A DNA stretch of 64,000 bases from Mucilaginibacter cryoferens (GCF_014205845.1 NZ_JACHCR010000022.1:1-64000), one strand, 5' to 3'. Numbered from the stretch's first letter, positions 52,101 to 60,411 are shown. Made by a program: numbers and translations. The notes: generated by a model from the letters alone, not told the origin.

Positions 52101-52653
52101 TTGGCTCAAAACCAACAAAGCTTACAATTAAAACGCTTTTTTCATCTGGTACGTTGATGCTAAAAGCGCCGTTTACATCAGCGCTTACACCTAAATTGGT
52201 GCCTTTAAGTTTAATACTTGCACCGGGTAAAGGCTCGCCTTTATCGTCAACAACTTTTCCCTTTATGCTCAGTTGTATAACGCTTGCAACGGTGTAATCT
52301 TTTTCCTGTAAAAAAACGGTATTGTTAACAATTTTGTAGGTTAAAGGCAGGTTTTTTAAGCAAGCACTTAAGGCCTCGTCCATTGATGCATCTTTCACCT
52401 TTACAGTGATGTTTTTGTTGCGTACATCTTTGGTATCGTAAAAAAACAGGTAACCGTTTTGTTTATTGATTGCTTGCAGCACCTTTTTTAAAGGCACGTT
52501 TGTAGCGTCGAGATTAATCTTCTGACTAAACGCGCTCGCGCTGCATTGCATAAAGGCTATGACCATAAATAAGGTAGTCAATTTCATAACCAATAGAATT
52601 TTTTTGGGTAGCCACGGTTTATATATGGCCATTAAAAAAGCATTTAATTTCAT
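49156..52653 (-). CDS. SusC/RagA TonB-linked outer-membrane transporter with STN domain
   Basis: This 1165-residue protein has an N-terminal signal region, an STN (secretin/TonB short N-terminal) domain at about 50-120 (NVPLKKVLQAINKQNGYLFFYD), and a carboxypeptidase-regulatory-like domain (IKGKVVDDKGEPLPGASIKLKG). A plug follows (LYVVDGVPINS, ISVLKGASAAALYGGGAQAGVI), then a long beta-barrel ending SRTFGFNLNVTF. The STN domain contacts a FecR anti-sigma factor, which explains the FecR and sigma genes just upstream on the same strand. It imports its ligand by TonB energy and signals its presence inward. It may start at 52653, though an alternative Met at about residue 23 exists. Size and order are typical. 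Confidence 0.92.
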   Translation of the reverse strand: MKLNAFLMAIYKPWLPKKILLVMKLTTLFMVIAFMQCSASAFSQKINLDATNVPLKKVLQAINKQNGYLFFYDTKDVRNKNITVKVKDASMDEALSACLKNLPLTYKIVNNTVFLQEKDYTVASVIQLSIKGKVVDDKGEPLPGASIKLKGTNLGVSADVNGAFSINVPDEKSVLIVSFVGFEPKEVTVGNSTFLTISLNASGKLSEVVVTALGIKKDEKQLGYSISQIGGEEVSLTREPTFINALEGKVAGLVVQSPPNGPGGSSRVILRGNSSFSGSNQPLYVVDGVPINSTTRENSDDGGKVYGGSDPGDGLSSINPDDIETISVLKGASAAALYGGGAQAGVILITTKKGKKNQGLGVSFNSNTVLEKMVPYDHLQTEYGRGYLGRPYTTADYSDPIFYGQLSDNSGDAPGWSWGGKLDGRPFLDIDGKTKPYVSQSAAKNFDRFFNTGVTTTNSLAFTKGTDNGSYRVSLSQTQDNLPTPGEKYERYNAVIRATQDYGTKLHTDFKIDLSRTNRINAPLLRGDGRGSFGLSYPRIASSTDISLLDDKTADGKYLSTYNANPYVQIEQVTNNQTQNRILSSGNITYDITSHLHANLIAGYDYINTAALFVVRPNNVINTNGVYRTTTIEQQKSDVRAMLSYDHKFSDLTVNTFAGAELQNSQQYSLDLYSEGLIDPNLLNFNNATNVHIPTESHLPRYKTNSVFAEVQFGYKDYLFLEITGRNDWYSALASTRPNFKTYLFYPSANLSYVFTDALKIDPSILSFGKIRASIGQTGSNPTPQKTDLTFTLQPTVNGITTAQITGGTVPPPSLKPETTTETEIGTELKFFQNRVSLDFAYYYKKSENFLLQSTISNATTYNSLYFNAGSMYNRGVELAINGSPVKTKNFTWNVGFNGAKNKNMVTALDPTIGANGISHYYNIKSKVGYPLGSIFGSTFLKNAQGQDVYVPVNSRYGTSSSSQPNDAVIKDVNNNESYLGSANPNWSGGITNTFNYKNFSFSFLIDGQFGGQIYEAGARWTNYFGNSEASLVGRDGTYIPNGVINTGTASAPVYVKNTLPFSPYIQYNDGGNADKSADEAHVFSRTFIKFRQISLGYSLPQNMLSSSHIRSVTLSLIARNLFYIKKNLPTFDPEASDSIAQGYGYDSGALPTSRTFGFNLNVTF

Positions 52654-52703
52654 ACTTTTGGAAAGTTTGGGTTAATACATGGTTAGGGACACTAAACTTG
52701 TTT

Positions 52704-52767
52704 TTCCGGTTTGCCGGAAGGGTTAACTCAAATATGTACCGTACCCTGATGCCAGTCGGGGTGCGGT
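52704..52767 (-). promoter_or_regulatory. Hairpins in the SusC leader
   Basis: Two hairpins lie in the 208-base gap before SusC: TTCCGG/CCGGAA at 52704-52719 and ACCGTACCC/GGGTGCGGT (one mismatch or G-U) at 52738-52767. They may be an attenuator or a processing site in the FecR-SusC transcript. A different hairpin occupies the equivalent leader of the second SusC gene at 62880. Confidence 0.4.
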
Positions 52768-52861
52768 TATTTAAATAACCTTGCTGGGGAGCGCCTAAAG
52801 CGTTTTTTGTATGTTTTTCTTCATTAAGCTGGGTTTGGGGTTAATAAACTGTTTATTTGTT

Positions 52862-54055
52862 TTAAGGCCTTACTATAATTGTTTTTCCTTCAATTGTATA
52901 ATGTATCTTTTTAAAGCTCATGGCATCCAATATCTGCGATGCGTTAACATTCATTGATATTTCGCCAGAGAATGTGCGTTCTTGTATTTTGCCTTCATAT
53001 TTTACATCCACATTATACCAGCGGCTTAACTGCCTCATTACCGACTCAATGCTGGCATCGTTAAAGTGAAAAATGCCATTTTTCCAGGCTATAGCTTCTT
53101 CGGTATCTCCATCCGTAACATTAACCACTCCATTTTTCAGCTGCGATTGTTCGCCGGGTTTAAGTAAATAGTTTTTATCGCCCACTTTTACTTTTACACT
53201 ACCCTCTAATAAGGTTGTTTTAACCTCGTTTTCATCAGCATAGGCATTTACGTTAAAATGGGTGCCCACTACCTCTATTATTTGGCCATTGCTTTCAACC
53301 CTGAAAGGTTTGGTTTTATCGTGGGTTACTTCAAAATAAGCCTCGCCTGTAACCTGCACTCTACGCTCGCTGCCATTAAATAAAACCGGAAATTTTATAG
53401 ATGATGCAGCGTTAAGCCATACATTGGTACCATCGGCCAGTATAAGATGATATTGGCCGCCACGCGGTGTAGTCATGGTATTATAAGTTGTTACTGCTGC
53501 CTGGGTACTTGTATTTGCTCCTCCGTTGTAGGCAACCAGGCCATCGGCCAGTTTTTTAACAGCAATATTTGCCTGCCTGGCTATATTGCCGTTGGCTGCG
53601 CCATTTAAAACTACTTGTTTACCATTGGCCAGCGTTAGTATCGCTTTATTGCCACCCGGAATAATTTGCATGTTTTTTTGTACTGCCGCAACCTGTTGCT
53701 GCTTTGGATAACCATAATGCAGGTAAGCAGGTATGCCAATTGCCAGGCACAATATAACCGAAGCTGCGGCAGTTAATAGCCAGGTGCGGTTTAGTTTGCG
53801 TACTTTAACTTCGGTAGGTTGTAAGCGCGCTTTTACATTGGTTAAAGCGGTTTCGGCATCAAATGACTTGTATTCGGTATGCAGATTTTCCAGCTCATTT
53901 TCGTTGAGCAGCTTATTAAATAGCGCACTGTTGGCTTCACTGGTTTCAACCCATGAAAATAACTCGGCATAATCTGCCTCGCTCAAATTGCCTTTTAAAT
54001 AACTGCTGATAAGATCAGAGATCTTTAAAAGAGTATCAATTTTAGAATTTTCCAT
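52862..54055 (-). CDS. FecR-family anti-sigma/signal transducer
   Basis: The 397-residue protein has a cytoplasmic N-terminal helical part (about 1-90), a transmembrane helix (about 90-110, TWLLTAAASVILCLAIGIPAYL) and a periplasmic FecR domain (about 190-290) with TPRGGQYHLILADGTNVWLNAASSIKFP, VTGEAYFEVTHDK and VVGTHFNVNAYADENEVKTTLLEGSVKV. The C-terminal part (DASIESVMRQLSRWYNVDVKY...) meets the STN domain of SusC. It holds the sigma factor encoded just upstream until the SusC ligand arrives. It is divergent in sequence from the second FecR at 61489. The leftward order sigma, FecR, SusC, SusD is classic. Confidence 0.93.
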   Translation of the reverse strand: MENSKIDTLLKISDLISSYLKGNLSEADYAELFSWVETSEANSALFNKLLNENELENLHTEYKSFDAETALTNVKARLQPTEVKVRKLNRTWLLTAAASVILCLAIGIPAYLHYGYPKQQQVAAVQKNMQIIPGGNKAILTLANGKQVVLNGAANGNIARQANIAVKKLADGLVAYNGGANTSTQAAVTTYNTMTTPRGGQYHLILADGTNVWLNAASSIKFPVLFNGSERRVQVTGEAYFEVTHDKTKPFRVESNGQIIEVVGTHFNVNAYADENEVKTTLLEGSVKVKVGDKNYLLKPGEQSQLKNGVVNVTDGDTEEAIAWKNGIFHFNDASIESVMRQLSRWYNVDVKYEGKIQERTFSGEISMNVNASQILDAMSFKKIHYTIEGKTIIVRP

Positions 54056-54144
54056 GCGTCTGTTACCGGTATTTGGTGATAGAACAGGGAAGGGTGGGGT
54101 TTTATCTAAAAGATTTTGAAATAAATTTTAAGTTGGCTTAATGC

Positions 54145-54747
54145 TTACTTAACATGGTTAAATAAGCAGGGCAACAGCAGCAGCGTTCCTAAAGCAAGTC
54201 CTTCATCTGCCAGGCGGGTTTTGAGTAAGCTAAGGCCGCGCATTTTTTGGTTGTTAACGGTACTTACGGTAACACCCAGTTCACAAGCTATCTCTTTGGC
54301 TTTTTTGCCGTCCTCAAAAGTCATCCTGATGATTTTGCGGCATTGTTCTGGCAGGGTATCAACAGCTGCAAAAACCTGTCGCAATACTTCGGCCTGTATA
54401 ATGTTATTTAAAATGGTGGCTTCTTCAATATCTGCGTTCACCAGGGTTTGCTGGTGTTTAAATTTAACATTGTTTTTTTCGAGGTGATTAAAACAGGAGT
54501 TTTTTACGCTTACATATAAATAAGCTCTTATAGCATCTACGCTGTCGGGAATATTATCTTTTTGCCAGAACTTTACAAAAACATCCTGCACAATATCTTG
54601 GGCATCAAGGTTGTCCTGAATTATTCGTGAGGCAAAAAAACATAGGGGGCGGTAAAATTTTTCAAAAATCTGGTCGAATGCAGCCATGTTTTTACCCTTT
54701 AGCAGGGTAAATAACTTGTGGTCTGTCAGTTCGGTTCGATTGTTCAT
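54145..54747 (-). CDS. ECF RNA polymerase sigma factor
   Basis: The 200-residue protein has sigma region 2 (about 25-95, PLCFFASRIIQDNLDAQDIVQDVFVKFWQ) and region 4 (about 125-180, LPEQCRKIIRMTFEDGKKAKEIACELGVTVSTVNNQKMRGLSLLK). A short hydrophobic tail follows (LALGTLLLLPCLFNH), seen in many Bacteroidota sigma factors of this type. It would direct polymerase to the FecR-SusC-SusD promoter when freed from FecR. The start at 54747 (MNNRTELTDHKL) is normal. It is 89 bases upstream of the FecR gene, a gap with a C-rich patch on the coding strand. Confidence 0.93.
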   Translation of the reverse strand: MNNRTELTDHKLFTLLKGKNMAAFDQIFEKFYRPLCFFASRIIQDNLDAQDIVQDVFVKFWQKDNIPDSVDAIRAYLYVSVKNSCFNHLEKNNVKFKHQQTLVNADIEEATILNNIIQAEVLRQVFAAVDTLPEQCRKIIRMTFEDGKKAKEIACELGVTVSTVNNQKMRGLSLLKTRLADEGLALGTLLLLPCLFNHVK

Positions 54748-54847
54748 ATAAATAACGAATATAAATATATTTTAACATTAACATCACATTACTGTGCCAA
54801 TGATGTCAGTTTGTTAATGCATGCTATCGCGTTCATGCAGTTTATAT

Positions 54848-56125
54848 CTAATTAAAATTTTCCTCATAAGCCGTAGCTCCGGGTGTTTCTAACTTATAAT
54901 GCCTTACCTGACCAGGTCCCTCAAACTCAAACCTGATGCCTATAATGCGGCCTATGCTGTGTTTTTGTTCTACATCCATAATCTGTTTATTGTTGAGGTA
55001 AATTTTCAGCCGGTGATCTTTAACGCGGCAGCTGAGGTTTTGATACTGTGTAAAATCGCAGCCGAAGGCACTCAGATCGTGATCATGGCCGCTTATCCAG
55101 TTTTCGCCGGTAAGTACACCAATATCGGCAATGCACCCCCTGTTGGCTATTGGTATTATTATGGCCATCCCCGTGCCCAAGATGGTTACATCGGCCTTAC
55201 GGCAAACAGACTGAGCGGTTGTGGCCGTGTTGCGTAGTGTACAATCCAGCGTAAAATTATCTGCTTTTATGCCGGCAAACTCGCGCACGTTAGAGAACTT
55301 TAGCCAGATATCATTAAATACAGATACGCCTAATTTTTGCTGCATAACCTCTCCCGAAATACCCATGTGGCCTTGCTCTTTAATTTCTTTGGGCGATAAA
55401 TACACGGGTATAGGCGAATGATCTAATATACCTATCCAACCTTTGGTTTTGATAAATACAGTAGTTTCTTTTTTTATATGCTTATCAACAATCAGCTTTG
55501 CTAAAAAATAGCCGGGATGGTAATAGATGGAAGTGTATTGTTTGCCATTGCCCGGCACTCGCTCGCGCCGTGTTGGGTCCCAGGATTGTTGAATGTAAAC
55601 GCTATCCGAATGAAAAGCCGAGGCATCATAGTTAAATACTACGGAGTTGGGCATATCATCCGAAGTCATTTTACTGCCAAATTTTACAGTAGTTGGATCG
55701 ATAGTTTTTTTATTGCTTATGATAACAAAATACAGGCCGCCAATAATGAGCAGTAAGCCCGCAATTAGCCAGAGGTATTTGTAACGGTTTGTTGATGTGG
55801 GTATTTTTGGTTCTGTTTCAACCAGCGCTAAGGGTTGTTCAATTATGCCATTAACCTGGTGTTGCTGCCTAAAATCGCGCCAGCTGGTATAATCCATAAA
55901 GCCGGCCAAGGCATTTAATGTTGCTGCATTAGGGAAACTATCGTACTTAACCTTGCCCCAAATTCTTTTAAGGGTAGAAATACTGAGCCGTACCCTGGTT
56001 TTTTCAAATATCAGCTTGCTTAGCTGTTCAAAATCATCGTTGCCCCAAATGCTGCTACTGCCCCAGTTTAATGATCGCTCAATAAGCTGGCAACATAATA
56101 AAAGCAGTTGTTTTTCTTTTTCCAT
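54848..56125 (-). CDS. Membrane-anchored putative regulator with periplasmic lectin-like domain
   Basis: The 425-residue protein (start ATG at 56125; a TTG at 56170 would add 15 residues) is not a named family to me. Residues 1-90 form a soluble helical module (LSKLIFEKTRVRLSIS then TLKRIWGKVKYDSFPNAATL) that looks like a helix-turn-helix. A transmembrane helix lies at about 116-137. The rest is periplasmic and beta-rich; its last 120 residues (NLSCRVKDHRLKIYLNNKQIMDVEQ) resemble a laminin-G/DUF1080-like fold. The architecture suggests a one-component transmembrane regulator that reads a periplasmic ligand. It diverges from two secreted genes with a similar fold, with 10-base direct repeats in the shared spacer. 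DNA binding is inferred. Confidence 0.65.
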   Translation of the reverse strand: MEKEKQLLLLCCQLIERSLNWGSSSIWGNDDFEQLSKLIFEKTRVRLSISTLKRIWGKVKYDSFPNAATLNALAGFMDYTSWRDFRQQHQVNGIIEQPLALVETEPKIPTSTNRYKYLWLIAGLLLIIGGLYFVIISNKKTIDPTTVKFGSKMTSDDMPNSVVFNYDASAFHSDSVYIQQSWDPTRRERVPGNGKQYTSIYYHPGYFLAKLIVDKHIKKETTVFIKTKGWIGILDHSPIPVYLSPKEIKEQGHMGISGEVMQQKLGVSVFNDIWLKFSNVREFAGIKADNFTLDCTLRNTATTAQSVCRKADVTILGTGMAIIIPIANRGCIADIGVLTGENWISGHDHDLSAFGCDFTQYQNLSCRVKDHRLKIYLNNKQIMDVEQKHSIGRIIGIRFEFEGPGQVRHYKLETPGATAYEENFN

Positions 56126-56151
56126 TTGTTTTTGGGGTGATGATGCGATAC

Positions 56152-56191
56152 TTAAACCAGGCTTGAACAAACTTGAACATAGTTGAAACGT
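56152..56191. promoter_or_regulatory. Phased 10-base direct repeats between divergent genes
   Basis: Three copies of a 10-base word follow without gaps, CTTGAACAAA (56162), CTTGAACATA (56172) and GTTGAAACGT (56182), with a weaker fourth, CTTAAACCAG, at about 56151. They lie between the putative membrane regulator and the secreted genes. The 10-base phase puts all copies on one face of the helix, as expected for a binding site. Confidence 0.5.
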
Positions 56192-56251
56192 CGGCGACGC
56201 CTTATTCTGAACACAATTTGCAACTTTTGGCTAAAGTTATAATCTAAACAC

Positions 56252-56896
56252 ATGAAGAACAATATTTTATTTGCCCTCTTTTTATCCCTGTTGCTTTTTT
56301 GCAGTGTGGGTAATGCACAGCAAAAAGAAACTTATGATTTAAATAGCCTGCTAAAGCAAGGTAAACTGGTTATTAATGCTAACCGGAGTATAACCGAAAT
56401 AAGCGACGGCACAAAAAAAGGGTTATCACTTACAGGCATTGTATGGCTCAAAGGAGTAGATTTTAAAACCGGAACAATTGATGTTGATTTACGGGGGAAA
56501 GATGTTTTCCAGCAAAGCTTTTTAGGCATCGCTTTTCATGGTGTTGATACAGTTACCTATGATGCCATTTATTTCCGGCCATTCAATTTCCAATCGCCCG
56601 ATACCTTAAGGCGAAAGCACACTGTTCAATACATTAGTGAACCCAACTTTAGCTGGGACAAGCTGCGTGCCGAACATCCCCTGGTGTATGAAAATGCTGT
56701 AACCCCGTTTCCGCTGGCTACGGCCTGGTTTCATGCCCAAATTGTGATAACTGAAGATGAAGTTGTGGTGTACGTAAATCATGCTACCAAGCCATCGCTT
56801 ACTGTTAAAAAGCTCAACAACCGGCAAAGTGGCCTTATTGGTTTATGGAACGATAGCCTCCCCGGCGATTTTGCCAACCTAGTGATCAAACAATAA
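56252..56896 (+). CDS. Secreted laminin-G/DUF1080-like protein, copy 1
   Basis: This 214-residue protein has a signal peptide (about 1-22, ending GNAQQ) and a single beta-sandwich domain. Recognisable parts are GIVWLKGVDFKTGTIDVDLRGKDV, FLGIAFHGVDTVTYDAIYFRPFNF, AWFHAQIVITEDEVVVYVNHATKPSL and GLIGLWNDSLPGDFANLVIK. The pattern is that of DUF1080/concanavalin-like domains without clear catalytic residues. It is followed 27 bases later by a paralogue and then by an alpha/beta hydrolase, forming one plus-strand transcript. It is divergent from the membrane regulator. A binding role for a sugar or ester is plausible but not shown. Confidence 0.75.
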   Translation: MKNNILFALFLSLLLFCSVGNAQQKETYDLNSLLKQGKLVINANRSITEISDGTKKGLSLTGIVWLKGVDFKTGTIDVDLRGKDVFQQSFLGIAFHGVDTVTYDAIYFRPFNFQSPDTLRRKHTVQYISEPNFSWDKLRAEHPLVYENAVTPFPLATAWFHAQIVITEDEVVVYVNHATKPSLTVKKLNNRQSGLIGLWNDSLPGDFANLVIKQ

Positions 56897-56923
56897 AACC
56901 TGCACCTAATAAAACTTACAATT

Positions 56924-57571
56924 ATGAAAAAATTATTAACAATGCTGGCCCTCGCCGCCGCGGTAACAGCGCATGCGCAGCAAAAGTATGAGGTGCAGAA
57001 TCTTTCTGTTATCAATCCAAAGGAGTGGATCATCCCCAAAAATGATACGTTGGATTATGAATTTGGCACCTATGAAGGGCAAAAAGCATTGCTGATAAAA
57101 CGGAAGATTGATAACTATAAAGCCGGAAGTCTGGCTTATTGGCCTAAATTAAACTTTAAAGATGGGATTATAGAGTTCGACCTGGCGTTTGCAGGCAAGG
57201 GAAATGGCTATATAGGCCTGGCCTTTAGGATCAGGGACGCCCATCATTACGAAACGGTATATTTTAGACCGCTTTCTTCGGGTACCATCAACGCCATCCA
57301 ATACATGCCCGAAAAAAAGGCCGAATTTAACTGGTGGGATTATGAAGCCGATAAATACCAGGCCAAAGCTATACTGCCGCGCAATGGCTGGTTTCATGTA
57401 AAAGTGGTAGTAATAGGTAGTAAAATGGAGGTTTATGTAGATAACAATCCTAAACCGGCCATGGTATACACCTCGCTCGATCCATCTTTAAAAACAGGGG
57501 CAGTTGGTTACTGGCATGGCAATTCATCTTTAGGCGCGTATAGAAACCTGGTGGTAAAAACAGCAAAATAA
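56924..57571 (+). CDS. Secreted laminin-G/DUF1080-like protein, copy 2
   Basis: The 215-residue product has a signal peptide (about 1-18, ending AHAQQ) and a beta-sandwich domain with FKDGIIEFDLAFAGKGNGYIGLAFR, HHYETVYFRPLSSGT, GWFHVKVVVIGSKMEVYVDN and TGAVGYWHGNSSLGAYRNLVVK. It parallels the upstream protein segment by segment, so the two arose by duplication, though sequence identity is modest. The next gene, an alpha/beta hydrolase, starts three bases after its stop. The pair may recognise the substrate for that hydrolase or for the GH88 enzyme beyond it. No enzymatic residues are obvious. Confidence 0.75.
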   Translation: MKKLLTMLALAAAVTAHAQQKYEVQNLSVINPKEWIIPKNDTLDYEFGTYEGQKALLIKRKIDNYKAGSLAYWPKLNFKDGIIEFDLAFAGKGNGYIGLAFRIRDAHHYETVYFRPLSSGTINAIQYMPEKKAEFNWWDYEADKYQAKAILPRNGWFHVKVVVIGSKMEVYVDNNPKPAMVYTSLDPSLKTGAVGYWHGNSSLGAYRNLVVKTAK

Positions 57572-57573
57572 CG

Positions 57574-58407
57574 ATGAGAAAGATATTATTTATATTGATG
57601 CTTTTTACAAGCCGTTCAATAGCACAAACCATAACTTATGGCAATAATCCCGATGCGGGTGCTTACCTTAAAATGAAAGATAGCACCCGTATTTACTATG
57701 AGGTTTATGGCAGCGGCAAGCCGCTGGTGCTGTTACATGGAGGGCTGTACGGCGATATCTCGGAGTATGAAAAGCTGATACCCGTTTTGAGCAGGCATTT
57801 TAAAGTAATAGCTATTGAAACCCGCGGGCATGCCAAATCTGAGATAGGGCAACAGCTTTACACTTATTCATTAATGGCCGATGATGCGTATACCGTAATT
57901 AGGCATATAACGGCAGATAGCGTTTTGCTTGTTGGTTTTAGTGATGGTGCGGTAATAGCTATGGGTGTTACCATAAACCACCCCGAAGCTGTTAAAAGAC
58001 TGGTATTTGCAGGTGGTAATATTTCTTCTGGTGCTTATAGGCCCGATGTGATGGCTAACCTGAAAAAGCTAAGCGGAAAGTCGCTCGAAAAAAATGCCCC
58101 TGATTTTGTGAATGAAAGGAAAAAACTGATGCCCGACACTGCCCGTTGGGATGAGTTTGTAGAGAAATTAAAAAATGCCTGGGTTAACCAGGTTGGCTTT
58201 ACCGATGCCCAAATAAAAAGTATCAAATGCCCGGTACTAATAGCAGCCGGTGATAGGGATACATACAACCCGGTTGCAAGCTTTTTGAGTTTATATAAAA
58301 AATTAGCTGTAGCTCAGCTGGCCATTATCCCCAATGCAGACCATATTATTTTTTACCGGCAGCCGGAGTTAATGGAAAAGCTGGTGATGGATTTTGTAAT
58401 GTATTGA
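57574..58407 (+). CDS. Exported alpha/beta hydrolase
   Basis: The 277-residue protein has a signal peptide (about 1-17, ending SIAQT) and an alpha/beta hydrolase fold. The oxyanion region is VLLHGGLYGD near 51-60. The nucleophile elbow is GFSDG (Ser at about residue 117). The acid is likely the Asp in AAGDRDTYNP, and the catalytic His lies in NADHIIFYRQ near the end. It could be an esterase, for example removing acetyl or aryl groups from a glycan or plant compound. It is three bases after the second laminin-G-like gene and so in the same operon. Substrate unknown. Confidence 0.85.
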   Translation: MRKILFILMLFTSRSIAQTITYGNNPDAGAYLKMKDSTRIYYEVYGSGKPLVLLHGGLYGDISEYEKLIPVLSRHFKVIAIETRGHAKSEIGQQLYTYSLMADDAYTVIRHITADSVLLVGFSDGAVIAMGVTINHPEAVKRLVFAGGNISSGAYRPDVMANLKKLSGKSLEKNAPDFVNERKKLMPDTARWDEFVEKLKNAWVNQVGFTDAQIKSIKCPVLIAAGDRDTYNPVASFLSLYKKLAVAQLAIIPNADHIIFYRQPELMEKLVMDFVMY

Positions 58408-58532
58408 TGGAGGTATTTAGAGAAATGTATTTGCTCAATAAATTGTGATTTTTTCTTCGAAAAATTCTAATTCATAACGCTATTGAATCCCGGGCAAAAT
58501 TCGCAATTTTATTGCCATCCAATTTTTACCCT

Positions 58533-59747
58533 ATGAAATTCAAAATACTACCTGCATTACTGTGTACTGCCTATTTTACTTTTATAAGTTTTACAGGTTT
58601 TGCCCAGGCTACCTTTAAGCCGCAAAAAGAACTTTTAACAACTATCAAGAAAAATTTTACTGCTGCCGATGCGCAATACAAAGTGCTGGCCACAAAAATA
58701 GGACCGGAGGAATTTCCGAAAACCTACCATCCGGATAACGACAAACAGGAAAACAGTAATTCGGGTTGGTGGTGTAGTGGTTTTTACCCGGGTAGTTTGT
58801 TGTTTTTATACAACGAGACTAAAGATGCGCAATTATTAACCGAAGCCAACCGCATTATGGGGGTACTGGCCAAAGAGCAATTTAATACCCACACACACGA
58901 TTTGGGTTTTATGATGTATTGCAGCTTTGGTAACGCCAACAAAATAGAACCTAAACCCGAGTATAAACAAATATTGATCAATAGCGCCAAATCGCTATCA
59001 ACCCGGTTTAATCCTGCCGTTGGCTGTATCAAATCATGGGATTCTAAACCGGGCGATTATTTGGTGATCATTGATAATATGATGAACCTGGAACTATTGT
59101 TTTGGGCCACCCGCGAAACAGGTGATTCCAGCTATTACAAAATTGCCGTTACCCACGCCAATACCACTATGAAAAATCATTTCAGGCCCGATTACAGCTC
59201 GTACCACGTAATTAATTATGATGCGCAAACAGGAGCTGTAAAGGAAAAGAAAACGGCGCAGGGCTTTGCCAATGAATCGGCCTGGGCAAGAGGGCAATCA
59301 TGGGGGCTATATGGCTACACGGTAATGTACCGCGAAACGCACGATAAGAAATACCTGGATCAGGCTCAAAATATAGCCCGTTTTATATTAACCAATCCCA
59401 ATTTACCGGCAGATAAAATTCCATACTGGGATTATAATGCCAGCAATATTCCCAACGCGTTAAAAGATGCATCTGCAGCATCGGTAATGGCCTCGGCATT
59501 GCTGGAACTTTGCAGGTACAGCGATGCTAAAAAAGGGCAGGAGTACTTTAATGTGGCACAAACTATATTGAAAACATTGTTGGCCCCGCCATATATGGCT
59601 GCGGCAGGCACCAATGGTGGTTTTATTTTGCAGCACAGTGTTGGCCATTTCCCGGCAGGCACCGAAATTGATGTACCCTTAACCTACGCCGATTACTATT
59701 TTATTGAAGCTATGCAGCGTTACCAGGCATTCGGCATAAAAAAATAA
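58533..59747 (+). CDS. Exported glycoside hydrolase family 88 (unsaturated glucuronyl hydrolase-like)
   Basis: This 404-residue protein has a signal peptide (about 1-24, ending FAQA) and an (alpha/alpha)6 barrel of the GH88 type. Recognisable parts are SGWWCSGFYPGSLLFLYNETKD, HDLGFMMYCSFG, DYLVIIDNMMNLELLFWATRETGD, WARGQSWGLYGYTVMYRETHD and the Asp-bearing ALKDASAASVMASALLEL. The family removes an unsaturated uronic acid from oligosaccharides made by polysaccharide lyases. A TTG at 58512 would add seven residues; the ATG at 58533 fits the signal better. It is 125 bases after the alpha/beta hydrolase and near two SusC units, so it probably acts on glycans imported here. Confidence 0.88.
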   Translation: MKFKILPALLCTAYFTFISFTGFAQATFKPQKELLTTIKKNFTAADAQYKVLATKIGPEEFPKTYHPDNDKQENSNSGWWCSGFYPGSLLFLYNETKDAQLLTEANRIMGVLAKEQFNTHTHDLGFMMYCSFGNANKIEPKPEYKQILINSAKSLSTRFNPAVGCIKSWDSKPGDYLVIIDNMMNLELLFWATRETGDSSYYKIAVTHANTTMKNHFRPDYSSYHVINYDAQTGAVKEKKTAQGFANESAWARGQSWGLYGYTVMYRETHDKKYLDQAQNIARFILTNPNLPADKIPYWDYNASNIPNALKDASAASVMASALLELCRYSDAKKGQEYFNVAQTILKTLLAPPYMAAAGTNGGFILQHSVGHFPAGTEIDVPLTYADYYFIEAMQRYQAFGIKK

Positions 59748-59775
59748 ATTACTTTTAGCGCTATACAAACAAAAC

Positions 59776-60381
59776 ATGGCATTAGGCAAAGGCAGGTTAG
59801 AGGCGTTTAGCGATGGGGTTATCGCTATCATCATAACCATTATGGTATTGGAGATGAAAGTGCCCCACGGCGATACTATTGAATCGTTACGACCACTTAT
59901 TCCTGTTTTTATGAGCTATGTTTTAAGTTTTGTTTATGTAGGCATCTACTGGAACAATCATCATCATACCATGCAGATAGTACGCTCGGTAAACGGGGCT
60001 ACTTTATGGGCAAACCTGCATCTGCTTTTCTGGCTTTCGCTGGTGCCTTTTGTAACCGGTTGGATGGGGGAGAACCACTTTGCTAAATGGCCGGTAATAT
60101 GTTATGGCGTTGTACTTTTAATGAGTGGTTTTGCCTACAATATTTGGGTAAAAGTGCTTGTAAGGCACCACGGCGATCATTCGTCCATCGCTCAAATTTA
60201 TGATGGCGACTGGAAAGGGAAATTATCTATGGCTATTTATGCGGTGGCTGTAACGGTTAGTTTTTTTAATTCAATATTGGGATTTGTGCTGTATGTTGTA
60301 GTTGCCGCCATCTGGTTTATTCCCGACAGAAGAATTGAAAGAAAACTTACATATCCGGGTAACGAAAATGAAGGCCGTTAG
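59776..60381 (+). CDS. TMEM175-family putative potassium channel (DUF1211)
   Basis: The 201-residue membrane protein carries the family motif GRLEAFSDGVIAIIITIMVLEM at the start, the hallmark of TMEM175/DUF1211 proteins, followed by five further helices (about 40-62, 78-98, 108-128, 150-170, 172-190). Bacterial members form tetrameric K+-selective leak-type channels in the inner membrane. The length is usual for a single six-helix repeat. It follows the GH88 gene by 28 bases and may share its transcript, but the function is unrelated. A short inverted repeat lies downstream. Confidence 0.88.
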   Translation: MALGKGRLEAFSDGVIAIIITIMVLEMKVPHGDTIESLRPLIPVFMSYVLSFVYVGIYWNNHHHTMQIVRSVNGATLWANLHLLFWLSLVPFVTGWMGENHFAKWPVICYGVVLLMSGFAYNIWVKVLVRHHGDHSSIAQIYDGDWKGKLSMAIYAVAVTVSFFNSILGFVLYVVVAAIWFIPDRRIERKLTYPGNENEGR

Positions 60382-60411
60382 TGGCAGTTTAAGCTTTGCT
60401 TGAAAAATAAT

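Noticed and set aside
52738..52767. Riboswitch in the SusC leader
   Set aside because: Only simple hairpins are visible and no known aptamer pattern.
54784..54800. Second sigma-54 promoter, minus strand, before the ECF sigma gene (TTGGCACAG)
   Set aside because: The -24 part is good, but the -12 GC is missing at the required distance.
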